From NCBI GenBank assembly GCA_017633615.1, contig JAGBPB010000066.1, positions 1 to 64,000 on the forward strand: 64,000 bases of DNA, read 5' to 3'. This DNA comes from Bacteroidaceae bacterium (lineage in GTDB: Bacteria; Bacteroidota; Bacteroidia; Bacteroidales; Bacteroidaceae). The position numbers were made by a program, and so were the translations under genes. The notes under the pieces are model-generated. The model saw nothing but the letters and a program-made list of their open reading frames with translations. It had not been told where the DNA came from and made no database searches. Shown piece after piece: positions 25,601-33,071 of this stretch (the first letter of the stretch is position 1; each line of letters begins with the position of its first letter).

Positions 25601-26356
25601 CTTTACCTCACCCCAGTTGTGATTAATTGAGTAGCAGTTCGTGTTGGGAACCGTCGATGCGCTTCTGTCATCGGCATAACTGAATCCTGCGTGCCGTATA
25701 TTGGTGTAAGTAGCGTTCTCTATGCAGTTCTTTACGGTGATATTCTTTACATATTTGGTACACCAGCCAACAATTGAGCCCGCATAGCTGGCCTCAATTG
25801 TGCTGGTTGAAGTAATTGTGCCGTCAAACAGACAGCCCTCTATGGTGAGTGTGGCCGTATTTCCGTCACCTACTATACCGGCTGCAATAACTGTTCCGCT
25901 CTCGCTGAACGTGGTTATATCGGCCGATACGTGGCAGTCCTCAATCCTGTTGTTCGTACCCGTTACGCTGCCGGTTATACCCGCGGTATGTTTTCCTCCC
26001 TTTATGGTTCCGTCCACGTGCAAGTGGCTGATGGTGGCACCCTCAACGTATGCAAAGGGAGCAGTGTGTCCGCTCGCTACAGTCAGGTTGGCCGTTATGG
26101 TATGACCTCCGCCATCAAAGATTCCGCCAAACTTATGGTCACTTGTACCCACCGGCGTGCTGATGCTTATGTCGCCCATCAGTTTGAAAGCGGTTCCTAC
26201 GGCAACGCTGCCGTTGCTCACTTGAGTTGCCAACGTCTCCCAGTCGGCCGAATTACGGATTTGGTAGGGATTTTCAACGGTTCCTGAACCGTCCCACGCC
26301 CAAGCTCCCTGTGCCATTGTGCACAGCAAAGCCACTAAGAATATAGTCTTTTTCAT
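16634..26356 (-). CDS. Giant BspA-like surface protein with GLUG/beta-helix and leucine-rich repeats
   Basis: 3,240 residues with signal peptide 1-20 (ending GAWAW). Residues about 21-960 are three blocks of beta-helix/GLUG-type repeats, each with FDGGGHTITA or FDGDGHTLTL (near residues 80, 412 and 756). Residues about 1030-2900 contain many BspA LRR_5 units (LPSTIKTIGTRAFYGCAALQ, IPAGVAQIGANAFDGCTSLN). Residues about 1500-1725 are an alanine/glutamine-rich helical segment unlike the rest (TQKAAYEAAQKAFEAAQRRL). The C-terminus ends in VYDLNGRKIDGDAKGIIIRD and GKLILNR, the short tail motif common on exported Bacteroidales proteins and resembling type IX sorting tails. A role as adhesin or host-protein binder is inferred from the BspA family. 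A lipoprotein gene follows in the same operon. Confidence 0.85.
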   Translation of the reverse strand: MKKTIFLVALLCTMAQGAWAWDGSGTVENPYQIRNSADWETLATQVSNGSVAVGTAFKLMGDISISTPVGTSDHKFGGIFDGGGHTITANLTVASGHTAPFAYVEGATISHLHVDGTIKGGKHTAGITGSVTGTNNRIEDCHVSADITTFSESGTVIAAGIVGDGNTATLTIEGCLFDGTITSTSTIEASYAGSIVGWCTKYVKNITVKNCIENATYTNIRHAGFSYADDRSASTVPNTNCYSINHNWGEVKHGYSIIYLSDTYIPHYAPVKAYSTSGIEASEVGLKLGDTFYAGSGERVVIESSYYFDYGLIGYNYSAGDVTVESGDEILTMPAQDVYMSAYHDYKGYGDESSPYLIENEGDWLQFAYNLADRNYNTCHYLLTNDIEIHLRAGGPMPDGNNYIDICFSGTFDGGGHTITAYLNGADYTAPFYKIDGATIKNLHVAGNISGGIHTAGLVGGILGTNGHTNLIENCRVSASIACSSTHAGGFVGHASSSTTTLRGCLFDGRITGNSLNYVGTLVGWCGNNGNGITLQDCADYATVNARIIGAQGCKIDLVWEEGATAKCHSATNTYGSSALGKSMVAVRNGNPALNVTWRLKEGMPAPVEYDVSHLASYGTGLLFAGEVFFVGKDETLLFYPAANEGFSLITVTIDAEATLGLAGGGWYSATFTNSVNSLFNIDATIMSSGDFSGEGTEVSPYLISSTAEWTKLSVDLATGKDTYTGKVFRLTRNIDCGGISVGTDEHPFQGTFDGDGHTLTLNAGTEYNPLARAASPFYRVSEATFRHLHTAGKVCISAQYTGGIISQVFGSKATRLFDCNSSMTIFSTIRGDASNGGLVGAASNCDSLVIDRCSFTGNLHSFGSATNCGGFIGWSNVPVTIRQSLFDPADLVWYNLVRTGQNFARMADYGKLTIEDCYTTFNFEAGANQGTFVVDELFAPQGGSYEFVGEPDVTFNGRGYYKNGCWIRTTLDANIPFDHWQDGMNGCFISDPWTRNGLHQLKDMNFKPSLGAYTTPIPEAETERTLWGVTYRYLSRRDYHFYISDEYRLAKGWEFESSDADANLIVKDSNGKASEITVITGYKESDYNSDGVQIHNDLVGDWRNHTHLGLIAPHAFRNSKALKSLYFKDTDANNYNALLPFDFTIETGAFENCTNFKELKMMQYTTRGDNHWEALSPGQVTFLADDAFDGCTNLKISVQADKYQDYFSSPVWKKHKSRFIIYEATTEDFIVNGVKYHWYRSFDQTEDLKNDESGKEKMLQQIRIWNADYQQFNAASLLDTKDDCNVYYASIIGVNDSDIDGAGGTMRIFNDPGSYYNYKTIVLNRDAIAGNTHVKNIEFWQTNGRSENSFSDLKMVIPNGAFKGCTNLKELRLFYYVQDGDDRWTALGPKDIIPGDNIFGLESVGPDDINEDYDFASKPKIPEGFKIIVAPELYPDFMDDPNWRPYLGYIEPTEYIPARSDDFTLNGLTYRYMTSPGGIMQTSQVVSQDVSWWTAPRIAVEVALMVATMSSSFAGTAAAQQQAGLQALENSSFSVLEQRSGNLTAAQDFQAFVTRTSAALTTAYSTNGPQQVKNIATIIASLNARQLSDFGLENTAVGSLLQMWGIVNERGLFVATEESLAKMQDYALLGCAFNLSQGFATTATQKAVTQVATQKAAYEAAQKAFEAAQRRLIINMAISRQSVNSAAMRKVLPTVAGSVSTAGYLASKCWGGSGSYNADLMNKGMRENILSNIHQVGLVGGGYVITTPQKNLVYHTYINNVDDNLTDAVIEAGSWTGTNQSTATMTFARNAFRNKTKLKTIRFKESPCTSNASMSLPLTIPDSAFVGCTSLTEFSTLLQTEGNGTRALGPENFILAGDSIFAGLDSLKFHIIIDPLRKEDFLASESWKPLQRFFKYESAQPAATESAYGANYAYAYEMNSIKKEHKAQGHLVEHTLVVSADDDFITGHQGAVKLCNDIGVWNNYQLDEINAEAFKGNLNLRSVSFVDLYGAGAFGDCYSDLQVHIGDRAFQDCANLADLDLLYMVTDGINHIEPMTPQMITIGKDVFKGSPARLKMMPQQVAWFEADDAWAEYKDRFMPCVVRFTDPGINKALKDMAYYDPANTGTDPAYWEDYCDFARIGGAGFSWLDGKFTAQRENIYSFADFRWFESVGLDYVGNSWFEGCYRMGNVALPSTIKTIGTRAFYGCAALQEIEIPAGVAQIGANAFDGCTSLNTIMVKGDVPATIGADVFDKHDNLRIYVPTDKVDEYMTAWSEYARYIQPAATYNLYKEVTVYGVGELASKLGLTLIKENDKVRYIVGPYAKYDSLTVTGPLNGEDVAVLRHMMGANGWESESTDGQLRYLNLWNASLKRDMVNSYNGYGVDEYLEKDNWVGEYMFHNCNSLESVVLPRTVTEIGENAFQEAFGLKRIAVGRNTTKYTRDLLQDLTGIEEVVFLTDTPATSESSDPWEAPIEQVYTLPSQLGDYLGDPGLTQQAQSVSSPFSSDDLMWVLADKGHFFPSQYLSLENVENIFSYNTTIKDLDEFDRFRNVKRLENTFIGMSGLETITLPAEIEYISSSAFIGCSNLKTIHISCVGDTVPTLAHDAFRSLPEDFSILVPKQYCKLYRERWAQYADHINPESTNSSYAEIITVVLTEPNTLARKLGLTITTDWATGFGGNYVKGIKGDYSQIYKLKVIGPISGADLDVMRYMAGYCPWASTRNYSGRLEYIDLYDADIVESDMGVVGYDKDATSFFMAENFQLYHVEKDELPHHAFLRAYNLKTLILPRTCREVDNRALQECEGLETLVLGDDMTTFNWNALDDDAMLTRMYILAKNKVEIDTELALWRWLCNNYNPTFDAFYVRPSLYEQYLKDDAYTGSSWQRTNNVSTGDFNDDESFCVFASHAAATRDDLTEILSVNGWFDNHTGVRDLTALGFAAIDELRAQDMQKLTQLECVTLPATLTTIDDNVFSKANNLRYVDMLMIDDDMVSDVKRHGLVSLGIDSLKTLVYLPQSYGEAKGTNIVVTDSTGMHAEKFRLVDGKDYCVPYAFNADEVENTRALTVRSAPYTVCLPYDLEIPDGARVYELSDRDENTLIFTEIAGRKMEAMKPYLIKAKDGQSVSLGTADATLTSSATAFGRQDDTYGYSLRGTLSAISNTEAAEVGAYILQEDGNWHPVMSSSDDQKQAYVQAFRAYLLPSARRNAPQRISISLVNADGETETFSADELLDGAVYDLNGRKIDGDAKGIIIRDGKLILNR

Positions 26357-26380
26357 AAATAATCATGATAGTCCTTTCTG

Positions 26381-26388
26381 CAAATATA
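26381..26388 (-). promoter_or_regulatory. -7 element for the giant BspA gene
   Basis: Read leftwards, a perfect TATATTTG lies 24 bases before the ATG at 26356. No good -33 match was found at the expected distance. The 95-base divergent region also carries the mnmA promoter. Confidence 0.5.
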
Positions 26389-26439
26389 ACGAAAATTCAT
26401 ATTGTCATTTCCTAAGGCATCTAAATAATGCATTATCTT

Positions 26440-26447
26440 TATCTTTG
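26440..26447 (+). promoter_or_regulatory. -7 element four bases before mnmA
   Basis: TATCTTTG matches TAnnTTTG. Only four bases separate it from the ATG at 26452, so the transcript would start at about the initiation codon (leaderless). No clear -33 box was found. Confidence 0.45.
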
Positions 26448-26451
26448 CAGC

Positions 26452-27834
26452 ATGAAAGTGTGCGTAGGATTATCAGGAGGCGTTGACTCCAGCGTGGCGG
26501 CTCTGTTGCTCAAGCAGCAGGGATATGACGTGTTTGCCATGTTCATGCAGAACTGGCATGACACTGAGGGCACGCTGCACGGTGACTGCGAGTGGGAGGA
26601 GGACCGCCTGGTAGCTGAGATGGTGGCCAAGAAGATAGGCATACCGTTCCACTTTGTGGACCTGAGCGATGAGTACAGAAAACGTGTCGTAGACTATATG
26701 TTTTCAGAATACGAGCAGGGCCGCACACCGAATCCTGACGTACTATGCAACCGCGAGATAAAGTTCGATGCGTTCCTGGACGCAGCACTCAAACTGGGAG
26801 CCGATATGGTGGCCACCGGACACTACTGCCGCAAGGAGGAATTTACGGATTCTGACGGAAAAACGGTATATCGGATATTTGAAGGTGTGGACCCCGGTAA
26901 GGACCAGAGCTATTTTCTGTGCCAACTCAATCAGGAGCAGCTCTCCAAGGCGTTGTTCCCGATAGGGCATCTGCTTAAATCAGAAGTCAGGAAAATAGCC
27001 GCCGATGCCGCCCTACCCTCGGCCACCAAGAAAGACTCACAGGGAATCTGCTTTGTGGGCAAGGTTGATCTGCCGGAGTTCCTCAAGCAGAAACTCAAGA
27101 GCGTTGAGGGAAACATTGTAGAGGTCTATCCTGATTTCTACACAGACAATCCCCACTTTAAGTTCCAGCAGGAGACGCTCTCAAGCATCACTATTGATGG
27201 TGAGCAGGCCAATATGGTGACAGGATATATCAGTGAGGACAAGTGCACCGATACGCTCTGCTCCAACCACTATGACCCTGACAAGATTGCGGCGCTCCCA
27301 GACTCTGTTTTGGAGCGCCTGGCCACCCCCTACCGCTATGACTCCATAAAATTCATTACAGAGACCTACCGTTCCGGCCGCAAGCACATCAAGAAAACCC
27401 GCTTCAAAGCCAATCCCTGGGGCAAGATAATAGGCATGCATGACGGTGCTCAGTTCTTTACCATAGGCCAGCGCCACGGCCTTAACGTGGGCGGGCATGA
27501 TGATTCACTGTTCGTTATAGCTACAGACATTGAGAATAATGTGGTTTATGCAGGTGAGGGCCACACCCACCCCGGCCTGTCACGCAGCTGCCTTAAAATA
27601 GAATCGGAACAGATCCACTGGATCCGCCCCGACCTTAAAATGAAAGTATCAGAAGTACGCCGTTACCGCGTGCGCATACGCTATCGCCAGCCCCTTCAGG
27701 ATGCCTGGCTCATACAGCGTGGCAGCGGTCTGTTCATTCTGTTTGACGAGCCTCAGCGCGGCATCACCCCCGGCCAGTTTGCCGTCTGGTACGCCCCCGA
27801 TGATGAGATGCTGGGCTCAGGCATAATAAAATAG
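26452..27834 (+). CDS. mnmA: tRNA-specific 2-thiouridylase MnmA with an inserted segment
   Basis: 460 residues. MnmA adenylates and thiolates U34 of Lys, Glu and Gln tRNAs in the cytoplasm. The PP-loop is GLSGGVDSS (residues 6-14); the catalytic cysteines are Cys99 (NPDVLCNREIKF) and Cys200 (DSQGICFVGK). The family's FTIGQRHGLNVGG follows. Usual length is about 360; the excess lies between about residues 223 and 324, where canonical enzymes have only a short turn before the HDG-YTIGQR segment. The upstream ATG at 26428 was rejected because it precedes the -7 box and adds non-family residues. The gene has its own promoter and terminator and stands alone. Confidence 0.93.
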   Translation: MKVCVGLSGGVDSSVAALLLKQQGYDVFAMFMQNWHDTEGTLHGDCEWEEDRLVAEMVAKKIGIPFHFVDLSDEYRKRVVDYMFSEYEQGRTPNPDVLCNREIKFDAFLDAALKLGADMVATGHYCRKEEFTDSDGKTVYRIFEGVDPGKDQSYFLCQLNQEQLSKALFPIGHLLKSEVRKIAADAALPSATKKDSQGICFVGKVDLPEFLKQKLKSVEGNIVEVYPDFYTDNPHFKFQQETLSSITIDGEQANMVTGYISEDKCTDTLCSNHYDPDKIAALPDSVLERLATPYRYDSIKFITETYRSGRKHIKKTRFKANPWGKIIGMHDGAQFFTIGQRHGLNVGGHDDSLFVIATDIENNVVYAGEGHTHPGLSRSCLKIESEQIHWIRPDLKMKVSEVRRYRVRIRYRQPLQDAWLIQRGSGLFILFDEPQRGITPGQFAVWYAPDDEMLGSGIIK

Positions 27835-27861
27835 CCTCGCGATTTTTCGCGAGGCTATTTT
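27828..27861. terminator. Bidirectional terminator between mnmA and susD
   Basis: A perfect 15-base stem (27828-27842 with 27847-27861), loop TTTT, with A-rich and T-rich ends. It overlaps the mnmA stop and lies just beyond the stop of the leftward susD gene, so it serves both. Confidence 0.85.
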
Positions 27862-27878
27862 CTGATTCTGCTATTGGG

Positions 27879-29627
27879 TTACTTCTTGAAGTAAGGCAGA
27901 TCACCCTTGGCCCAATCTGAGTTGGAACCTTCTTCCCAACCCTTGTTCTGGGTGAGAATGCCCTCTGACAGGATAACCTGGCTCTCAGGAATCTTGAAGA
28001 AACCACCGCCTGTAGCAGCATAACGTGCCATAAAGTGACCGTCAGCGCTCCACTGATATGTGCCTTCTGCGCCCTGATTCAATATATGGTTACCCTCCTG
28101 GTTTGTTACGATAACAGACACCTTGTCCCAACGGCGCAGGTCATTCCAGCGCAGAGCCTCGCAGCAAAGCTCATAGCGACGCTCCTTGATAAGATTATCC
28201 AGACTATAAGCCATATCAGGCAGTCCTGCACGGGCACGCACTGCGTTCATACCGCTCTTGCCATCGATAATAACAGCACCATTGGTCAGCTCGGAGTGCA
28301 TGAGCAGCACATCGGCAAAACGCAACCAGACAAGAGACTGGGTAAGACCGGTCTGCTTGTCGTTAGGTCCGCCATACAGGAATGCATATGATTCATATAA
28401 TGTTGAGCCATCCTCTGAATAAGCACCGCAACCCAGATACTTTTTGCAGAGAAGGTCTGTGTTCTCAACTTCCTTACCTTTATCACCGGCATAATCAGGT
28501 ATCTCATCAGCACGCTTGCAGATAGAGCCCTTACGACGGTAATCACCTGCATAGTCAGGATCAGCAGCCCAATCAGTCCACAGTGTCTCGCATACAGGGC
28601 CGTTTGAATAACCTGTAGCATTGAACGGGAATGAGGTCTTGCCACCCTTACGGGGATTGTAGAATTCAACGATACGGTTATGACGCTGTTCTTTTGTTGT
28701 AAAAGAGCCCTTGTTAGACATCTTTACGGCAAACATGCTCTCCGGGTTCTCATCAGTCTCCCATACCAGATTGTTGTCTATGGCATATTTATAATTCTTT
28801 GCGGTATACTGATTGGTATAAGGCCACAGGTTACGCTGGTCACTTACCAGTCTATGACCGCTGTTCTTGATGCAGTCCTCAAGCCATGCTACAACCTGTT
28901 CCTTTGATACTGAACCGCCGTCTGTAAGCGGCAGTGATGTCTTCTTATAGAAACCGGTATAGAACAGCCACACACGTGCCATCATACCTTCTGCAGCCCA
29001 CTTGGAAGCATGTCCCTCGCCAAAATCAGGATATTTAGTGGCCGGGCAGGTCTCAATGGCCATCTTAAGGTCAGAAGCTATCTGAGCGTAAATATCATCA
29101 ATCGGGGCCTTGGGAAGGTTCTCAGGAGCAGTCTTGAGCACCAGTGGAACCTCACCGAACACCTGAGCCAGATTAAAATAGTAGAATGCGCGCAGGAAAT
29201 AGGCCTCACCCAGCAACTGGTCCCTTGTGGCACTTCTTTTCCATTCTGTTACATTGTCTATTGTAGCAATGGCATTATTGGCACGGAAAATACCCTGATA
29301 ACGCTTATCCCAGCAGTTAAGAAGTTCATCTATCTTATTGCACATAAGGCGGTCACAAGCCTGTGCACCTATATTACTCTGGCTACCGCCGCCAAGACGG
29401 TCATCGCTGGCCAGATCAAAAATAAAGAACGGGTCACTCTCCGGATCTTCCAGATTGTTGTTCATTACAGTGTATATACCGGCTATCATCTGCTGAGCAT
29501 CAGTCTCGTTCAACGGGAAGTTACCGGTATTCTTCTTGGTAAGGCTCTCCGAATCAAGGAAATCCTCACATCCAGTCATGCACAATGCGCAGAGCGCCAG
29601 TGAACATACATATATTATCTTTTTCAT
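27879..29627 (-). CDS. SusD/RagB-family outer-membrane glycan-binding lipoprotein
   Basis: 582 residues. The signal sequence ends in ALCMTGC with lipidated Cys19, followed by EDFLDSESLTKK, the usual SusD opening. The helical TPR-like fold is apparent (AYFLRAFYYFNLAQVFGEVP; LLMHSELTNGAVIIDGKSGM; LIKERRYELCCEALRWNDLR). SusD proteins sit on the outer face of the outer membrane as lids on SusC transporters and bind oligosaccharides or other ligands. It follows the susC gene by 12 bases, in one operon. No glycoside hydrolase, sulfatase or regulator is adjacent, so the substrate cannot be guessed. Confidence 0.93.
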   Translation of the reverse strand: MKKIIYVCSLALCALCMTGCEDFLDSESLTKKNTGNFPLNETDAQQMIAGIYTVMNNNLEDPESDPFFIFDLASDDRLGGGSQSNIGAQACDRLMCNKIDELLNCWDKRYQGIFRANNAIATIDNVTEWKRSATRDQLLGEAYFLRAFYYFNLAQVFGEVPLVLKTAPENLPKAPIDDIYAQIASDLKMAIETCPATKYPDFGEGHASKWAAEGMMARVWLFYTGFYKKTSLPLTDGGSVSKEQVVAWLEDCIKNSGHRLVSDQRNLWPYTNQYTAKNYKYAIDNNLVWETDENPESMFAVKMSNKGSFTTKEQRHNRIVEFYNPRKGGKTSFPFNATGYSNGPVCETLWTDWAADPDYAGDYRRKGSICKRADEIPDYAGDKGKEVENTDLLCKKYLGCGAYSEDGSTLYESYAFLYGGPNDKQTGLTQSLVWLRFADVLLMHSELTNGAVIIDGKSGMNAVRARAGLPDMAYSLDNLIKERRYELCCEALRWNDLRRWDKVSVIVTNQEGNHILNQGAEGTYQWSADGHFMARYAATGGGFFKIPESQVILSEGILTQNKGWEEGSNSDWAKGDLPYFKK

Positions 29628-29639
29628 ATAATCACAATA

Positions 29640-32600
29640 TTAAAGAGTTATGTTCAAGCCGAAAATCCATGTATTGGAACTCGGATAGTTACCTACATCA
29701 ACACCTGAGCACCAGGCATCACCATTACCCCAACCAATCTCAGGATCCATACCGGAATAACCTGTGAATGTGAACATATTCTGAGCTGATACGTACAGAC
29801 GCATCTTGCTGAATCCCTTAACCTTAAGCAGGCGGTTTACATCATATCCCAATGTTATGTTTGAGATCTTGAAGTAGTCACCATCCTCAAGCCATATGCT
29901 TGATACCTCTGACATATTGGTGTTCTTACCGTCTGAGAAACGCGGATAGCGGTTTGTTGATCCGTCGCCGGTCCAGTACTTGGTATAAACATCAGTGCAG
30001 TAGTTCTCATCGGGCTTATTTGAGAAGTGACGATAACTCTTGGCTATCTGCTGGCCGAATGCGCCGTAACCGTTCAATGAGAAATCAAGACCCTTCCATG
30101 CAACGTTCAGAGAGAGACCCAGATTGAAGTCAGGATTGGGATCACCGATCATGGTCTTATCGTCAACGGTAATCTTACCGTCACCGTTTACATCGGCAAA
30201 CTTGCAGTCACCGGGCTGAAGACCCGCACCCTGGAGAGAGTTGTTGGCATCACCGCCGCAGTTTGCATCCACATAAGCCTTCAGATCAGCATCATTCTGA
30301 ATGATTCCGTCAACACGATATCCACGGAAGTAACCGATAGGATAGCCCACCTCTACGCGGTAAAGCTCATCGGTATTCTGGGCAAGTACATTCTGACCGC
30401 CAGGAATAATACCTTCAGAGTTGGCAATACGGGTTACCTCATTCTTGTTGTGTGAGAATGTCATTGAAGCACCGTATGAGAAACTCTTGCTGGGAGTATC
30501 ATTCCAACTGAGCAGTATCTCATAACCTGTGTTGCGGATATCACCACCGTTAATATAAGGAGCACCTGTTCCATAGCTCTTAAGAGCAGGAGCATCAACC
30601 AGCCAGTCTTTTGTCATCTTGTCATACCAGTCAAATGACAGGCTCAGACGATTATTGAGGAATCGCATGTCAAAGCCCAGGTCAAGCTGCTCTGAAGTCT
30701 CCCATTTAACCTCCTCATTGGGAAGGATATCGGGATAAGCGCCTGTCTGAGGAACATCCTTGTTGTTGAAGTAGTAAGGAGCATCAAATGCGATTGTTGC
30801 CAGATACTGGAAAGTCTTGATGTCGCAGTTACCGTTCTGACCCCAGCTTGCACGCAGCTTCAGGAAATCAAGAACGCCCTTTGTGCCTTCCATGAACTTC
30901 TCATTGGTCATAACCCAACCGGCTGATACTGACGGGAAATAACCCCAACGGTGACCGCGCATGAAGTTTGAAGAACCATCGGCACGTATCAATGCTGAGA
31001 ACAGATACTTCTCATCATAGTTGTAATTGATACGGGCAAAGAATGATGACAGCGCACCCTGTTCATTGGGTCTGCCGCTTATTGATGTATTTGCCACATC
31101 AAGACCCTGTGTGTTGCTGATGTAAGCATGTTTATATGAGCCGGGGAACAGGGAATTTGAGTTCTTGGCACTTACGCTCTCGCCATAGCCCCACTTCTCA
31201 ACAGACTGTCCCAAAAGCAGATCCACATCATTAAGACCGAATGTCTTGTTGTAGTTTGCTGTATTTTCCAATGACCATCTGGAGCTGTAGCTCTGTCTCT
31301 GTGTAACATCATCAGTGTCATTGCTGTTGTTGGCGCTAAGAACATATGAAGGCACATATGTGCGTCCTGATGTCTGATTGTAGTTCCAACCAAAGCTTGA
31401 CTTCAAGGTAAGGCCCATGATAGGTCTCAGTTCCAGGAAGAAGTTGGACTGCAGTCTGTAACCCTTGTCATTCTTGTTACCGTGGTTATACTCAATCTGT
31501 GCCAGGGGGTTCCTGAAATCCTGGTTGAAATTCCAACTGTCGGCCACCATATCAGAGAGCACATAGAAATTACCCTCACTGTCATATGCCGGCAGAAGCG
31601 GAGTAGCCGTAAGCAACTCCCTGATGTTGTTGTTATAGTTATTACCTATAGAGATACCGGCCTTATTTGTTGTAGTGAATGTCACGTTCTCACCGAATGT
31701 TACGATATCACGACCCTCTTTCTTCCAGAGAACATAATCAGAGTTCATACGTGCGGTGAGCCTGTCATAGTAAGGATTGGCAGGATAACCTATTGTACCC
31801 TCCTGACTGAAATAGGTAACGCCCAGTGCGTAACGGTTAAAATCATTACCTCCTGTCAGAGAGAGAGAATGGTTCTGTATAGGAGCGTTATGGTTGGTAG
31901 CCTCCTCAAGCCAGTTGGTACCGTTCCATGTGCCGTTCTGGATCAGAGCATATTGAGTAGGAATCTCTTCGGTCCAGACATACTGTTTTGTACCCTGAAT
32001 CTCATATGCCTTGTTGATTATCTCCATGTACTGCTTTGCATTCAGAGGAGTAACACCGTTGGTGTTGGGATTCTGGATACCGTAGTAGCCGTCATAAGAG
32101 ATCTGAGTCTTACCTCCGGCCCTACCTTTCTTAGTGGTTATAAGTATGACGCCGTTGGCAGCACGGGCACCGTAGATGGCACTTGATGCAGCATCCTTCA
32201 ATACATCAACGCTCTCAATGTCATTAGGTGAGAGTGATGTGATTGAACCGCCGGGGACATTGTCAATAACATACAGAGGTTCTGAATTACCGATGGTACC
32301 CATACCACGTATGGTAACCTTGTAACTTTCACCAGGCTGTCCTGAGTTAGAGGTGATGTTGATACCGGCTGCCTGGCTCTGAAGTGCGCCAAACACATCG
32401 ACAGAATTTGTAGCAGCAATCTTGTCACCTGACAGATTCACTGTTGAAGTAGTAACCAGCTTCTTACGCTGTGTACCATAACCTACCACAACCACCTCCT
32501 CAAGGAGTTCTGAATCCTCCTCAAGAGTAACGTTGATGGTTGTACGACCTCTTACGGGTTCCTTAACTGTTTGGTAACCCATGAATGAGAACTGGAGGGT

Positions 32601-32807
32601 TGCGTTTGATGCCACAGTAATGGTGTAATTACCATTAATGTCTGTAGCTGTACCGTTTGAAGTACCGGCTTCAGCTACAGCAGCGGCCATAAGAGGCTCA
32701 CCTGCATCATCCTTAACCTGTCCCTTAACAGTCACACTCTGTGCCCAGGCACAGACGGGCATAGCCATAGCCAGCAGTATGCCCACCACTTGTTTTTTGA
32801 GAATCAT
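29640..32807 (-). CDS. SusC/RagA-family TonB-dependent transporter
   Basis: 1,055 residues. Signal peptide about 1-22 (CAWAQS), carboxypeptidase-regulatory-like module about 24-100 (VKGQVKDDAGEPLMAAAVAE), then SusC signature LLEEVVVVGYGTQRKK, plug domain (DVLKDAASSAIYGARAANGV) and a 22-strand barrel ending with the aromatic-containing NTWIFGLNITL. It imports oligomers across the outer membrane using TonB-ExbBD energy, in complex with the SusD lipoprotein encoded next. Length and domain order are normal for the family. A promoter lies about 130 bases upstream. Confidence 0.95.
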   Translation of the reverse strand: MILKKQVVGILLAMAMPVCAWAQSVTVKGQVKDDAGEPLMAAAVAEAGTSNGTATDINGNYTITVASNATLQFSFMGYQTVKEPVRGRTTINVTLEEDSELLEEVVVVGYGTQRKKLVTTSTVNLSGDKIAATNSVDVFGALQSQAAGINITSNSGQPGESYKVTIRGMGTIGNSEPLYVIDNVPGGSITSLSPNDIESVDVLKDAASSAIYGARAANGVILITTKKGRAGGKTQISYDGYYGIQNPNTNGVTPLNAKQYMEIINKAYEIQGTKQYVWTEEIPTQYALIQNGTWNGTNWLEEATNHNAPIQNHSLSLTGGNDFNRYALGVTYFSQEGTIGYPANPYYDRLTARMNSDYVLWKKEGRDIVTFGENVTFTTTNKAGISIGNNYNNNIRELLTATPLLPAYDSEGNFYVLSDMVADSWNFNQDFRNPLAQIEYNHGNKNDKGYRLQSNFFLELRPIMGLTLKSSFGWNYNQTSGRTYVPSYVLSANNSNDTDDVTQRQSYSSRWSLENTANYNKTFGLNDVDLLLGQSVEKWGYGESVSAKNSNSLFPGSYKHAYISNTQGLDVANTSISGRPNEQGALSSFFARINYNYDEKYLFSALIRADGSSNFMRGHRWGYFPSVSAGWVMTNEKFMEGTKGVLDFLKLRASWGQNGNCDIKTFQYLATIAFDAPYYFNNKDVPQTGAYPDILPNEEVKWETSEQLDLGFDMRFLNNRLSLSFDWYDKMTKDWLVDAPALKSYGTGAPYINGGDIRNTGYEILLSWNDTPSKSFSYGASMTFSHNKNEVTRIANSEGIIPGGQNVLAQNTDELYRVEVGYPIGYFRGYRVDGIIQNDADLKAYVDANCGGDANNSLQGAGLQPGDCKFADVNGDGKITVDDKTMIGDPNPDFNLGLSLNVAWKGLDFSLNGYGAFGQQIAKSYRHFSNKPDENYCTDVYTKYWTGDGSTNRYPRFSDGKNTNMSEVSSIWLEDGDYFKISNITLGYDVNRLLKVKGFSKMRLYVSAQNMFTFTGYSGMDPEIGWGNGDAWCSGVDVGNYPSSNTWIFGLNITL

Positions 32808-32935
32808 AAAAAGGATTAATTGTTAAACATTATTGGTTATAAAAAAAGGATATTACAAGGGCAAACAGATTATTATCACTATAATAACATATTATTCAAC
32901 TATCAACCAAAGGACTTGTTTTGCATAAGCAATTG

Positions 32936-32966
32936 CAAATATACATTAAATAATACGATACCCAAA
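32936..32966 (-). promoter_or_regulatory. Promoter of the susCD operon
   Basis: Read leftwards: TTTG (32966-32963), a 19-base spacer and TATATTTG (32943-32936): a near-ideal Bacteroidetes promoter. The implied leader before the susC ATG is about 120 bases, long enough for a regulatory RNA structure, though I see no known riboswitch in it. Confidence 0.7.
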
Positions 32967-32999
32967 AATATTAGTCACAAAAACTGCCATCTGAAAACA

Positions 33000-33034
33000 A
33001 GAAAGCGCCGGGATATAATCCTGACGCTTTCTTT
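33000..33034 (-). terminator. Terminator of the glycogen operon
   Basis: Read leftwards, GAAAGCGTCAGGAT / ATCCCGGCGCTTTC forms a stem of about 13 bases with one bulge or mismatch and a T-rich tail. A smaller hairpin with five T (GCCC-CGTGC-GGGC, 33047-33066) lies nearer to the glgP stop and may act first. Confidence 0.7.
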
Positions 33035-33071
33035 ATTGGGATATGTCAAAAAGCCCGCACGGGGCACTTGC

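Noticed and set aside
16634..26356. Assembly or frameshift artefact in the giant gene
   Set aside because: The frame is uninterrupted over 9.7 kb with coherent repeats, a clean signal peptide and a typical C-terminal tail.
26428..26451. Upstream start for mnmA
   Set aside because: It would put the -7 box inside the coding sequence and add eight residues absent from the family; the ATG at 26452 gives MKVCVGLSGGVDSS.
32808..32935. Riboswitch in the susC leader
   Set aside because: The leader is ~120 bases, but it is AT-rich with no recognisable conserved riboswitch core.
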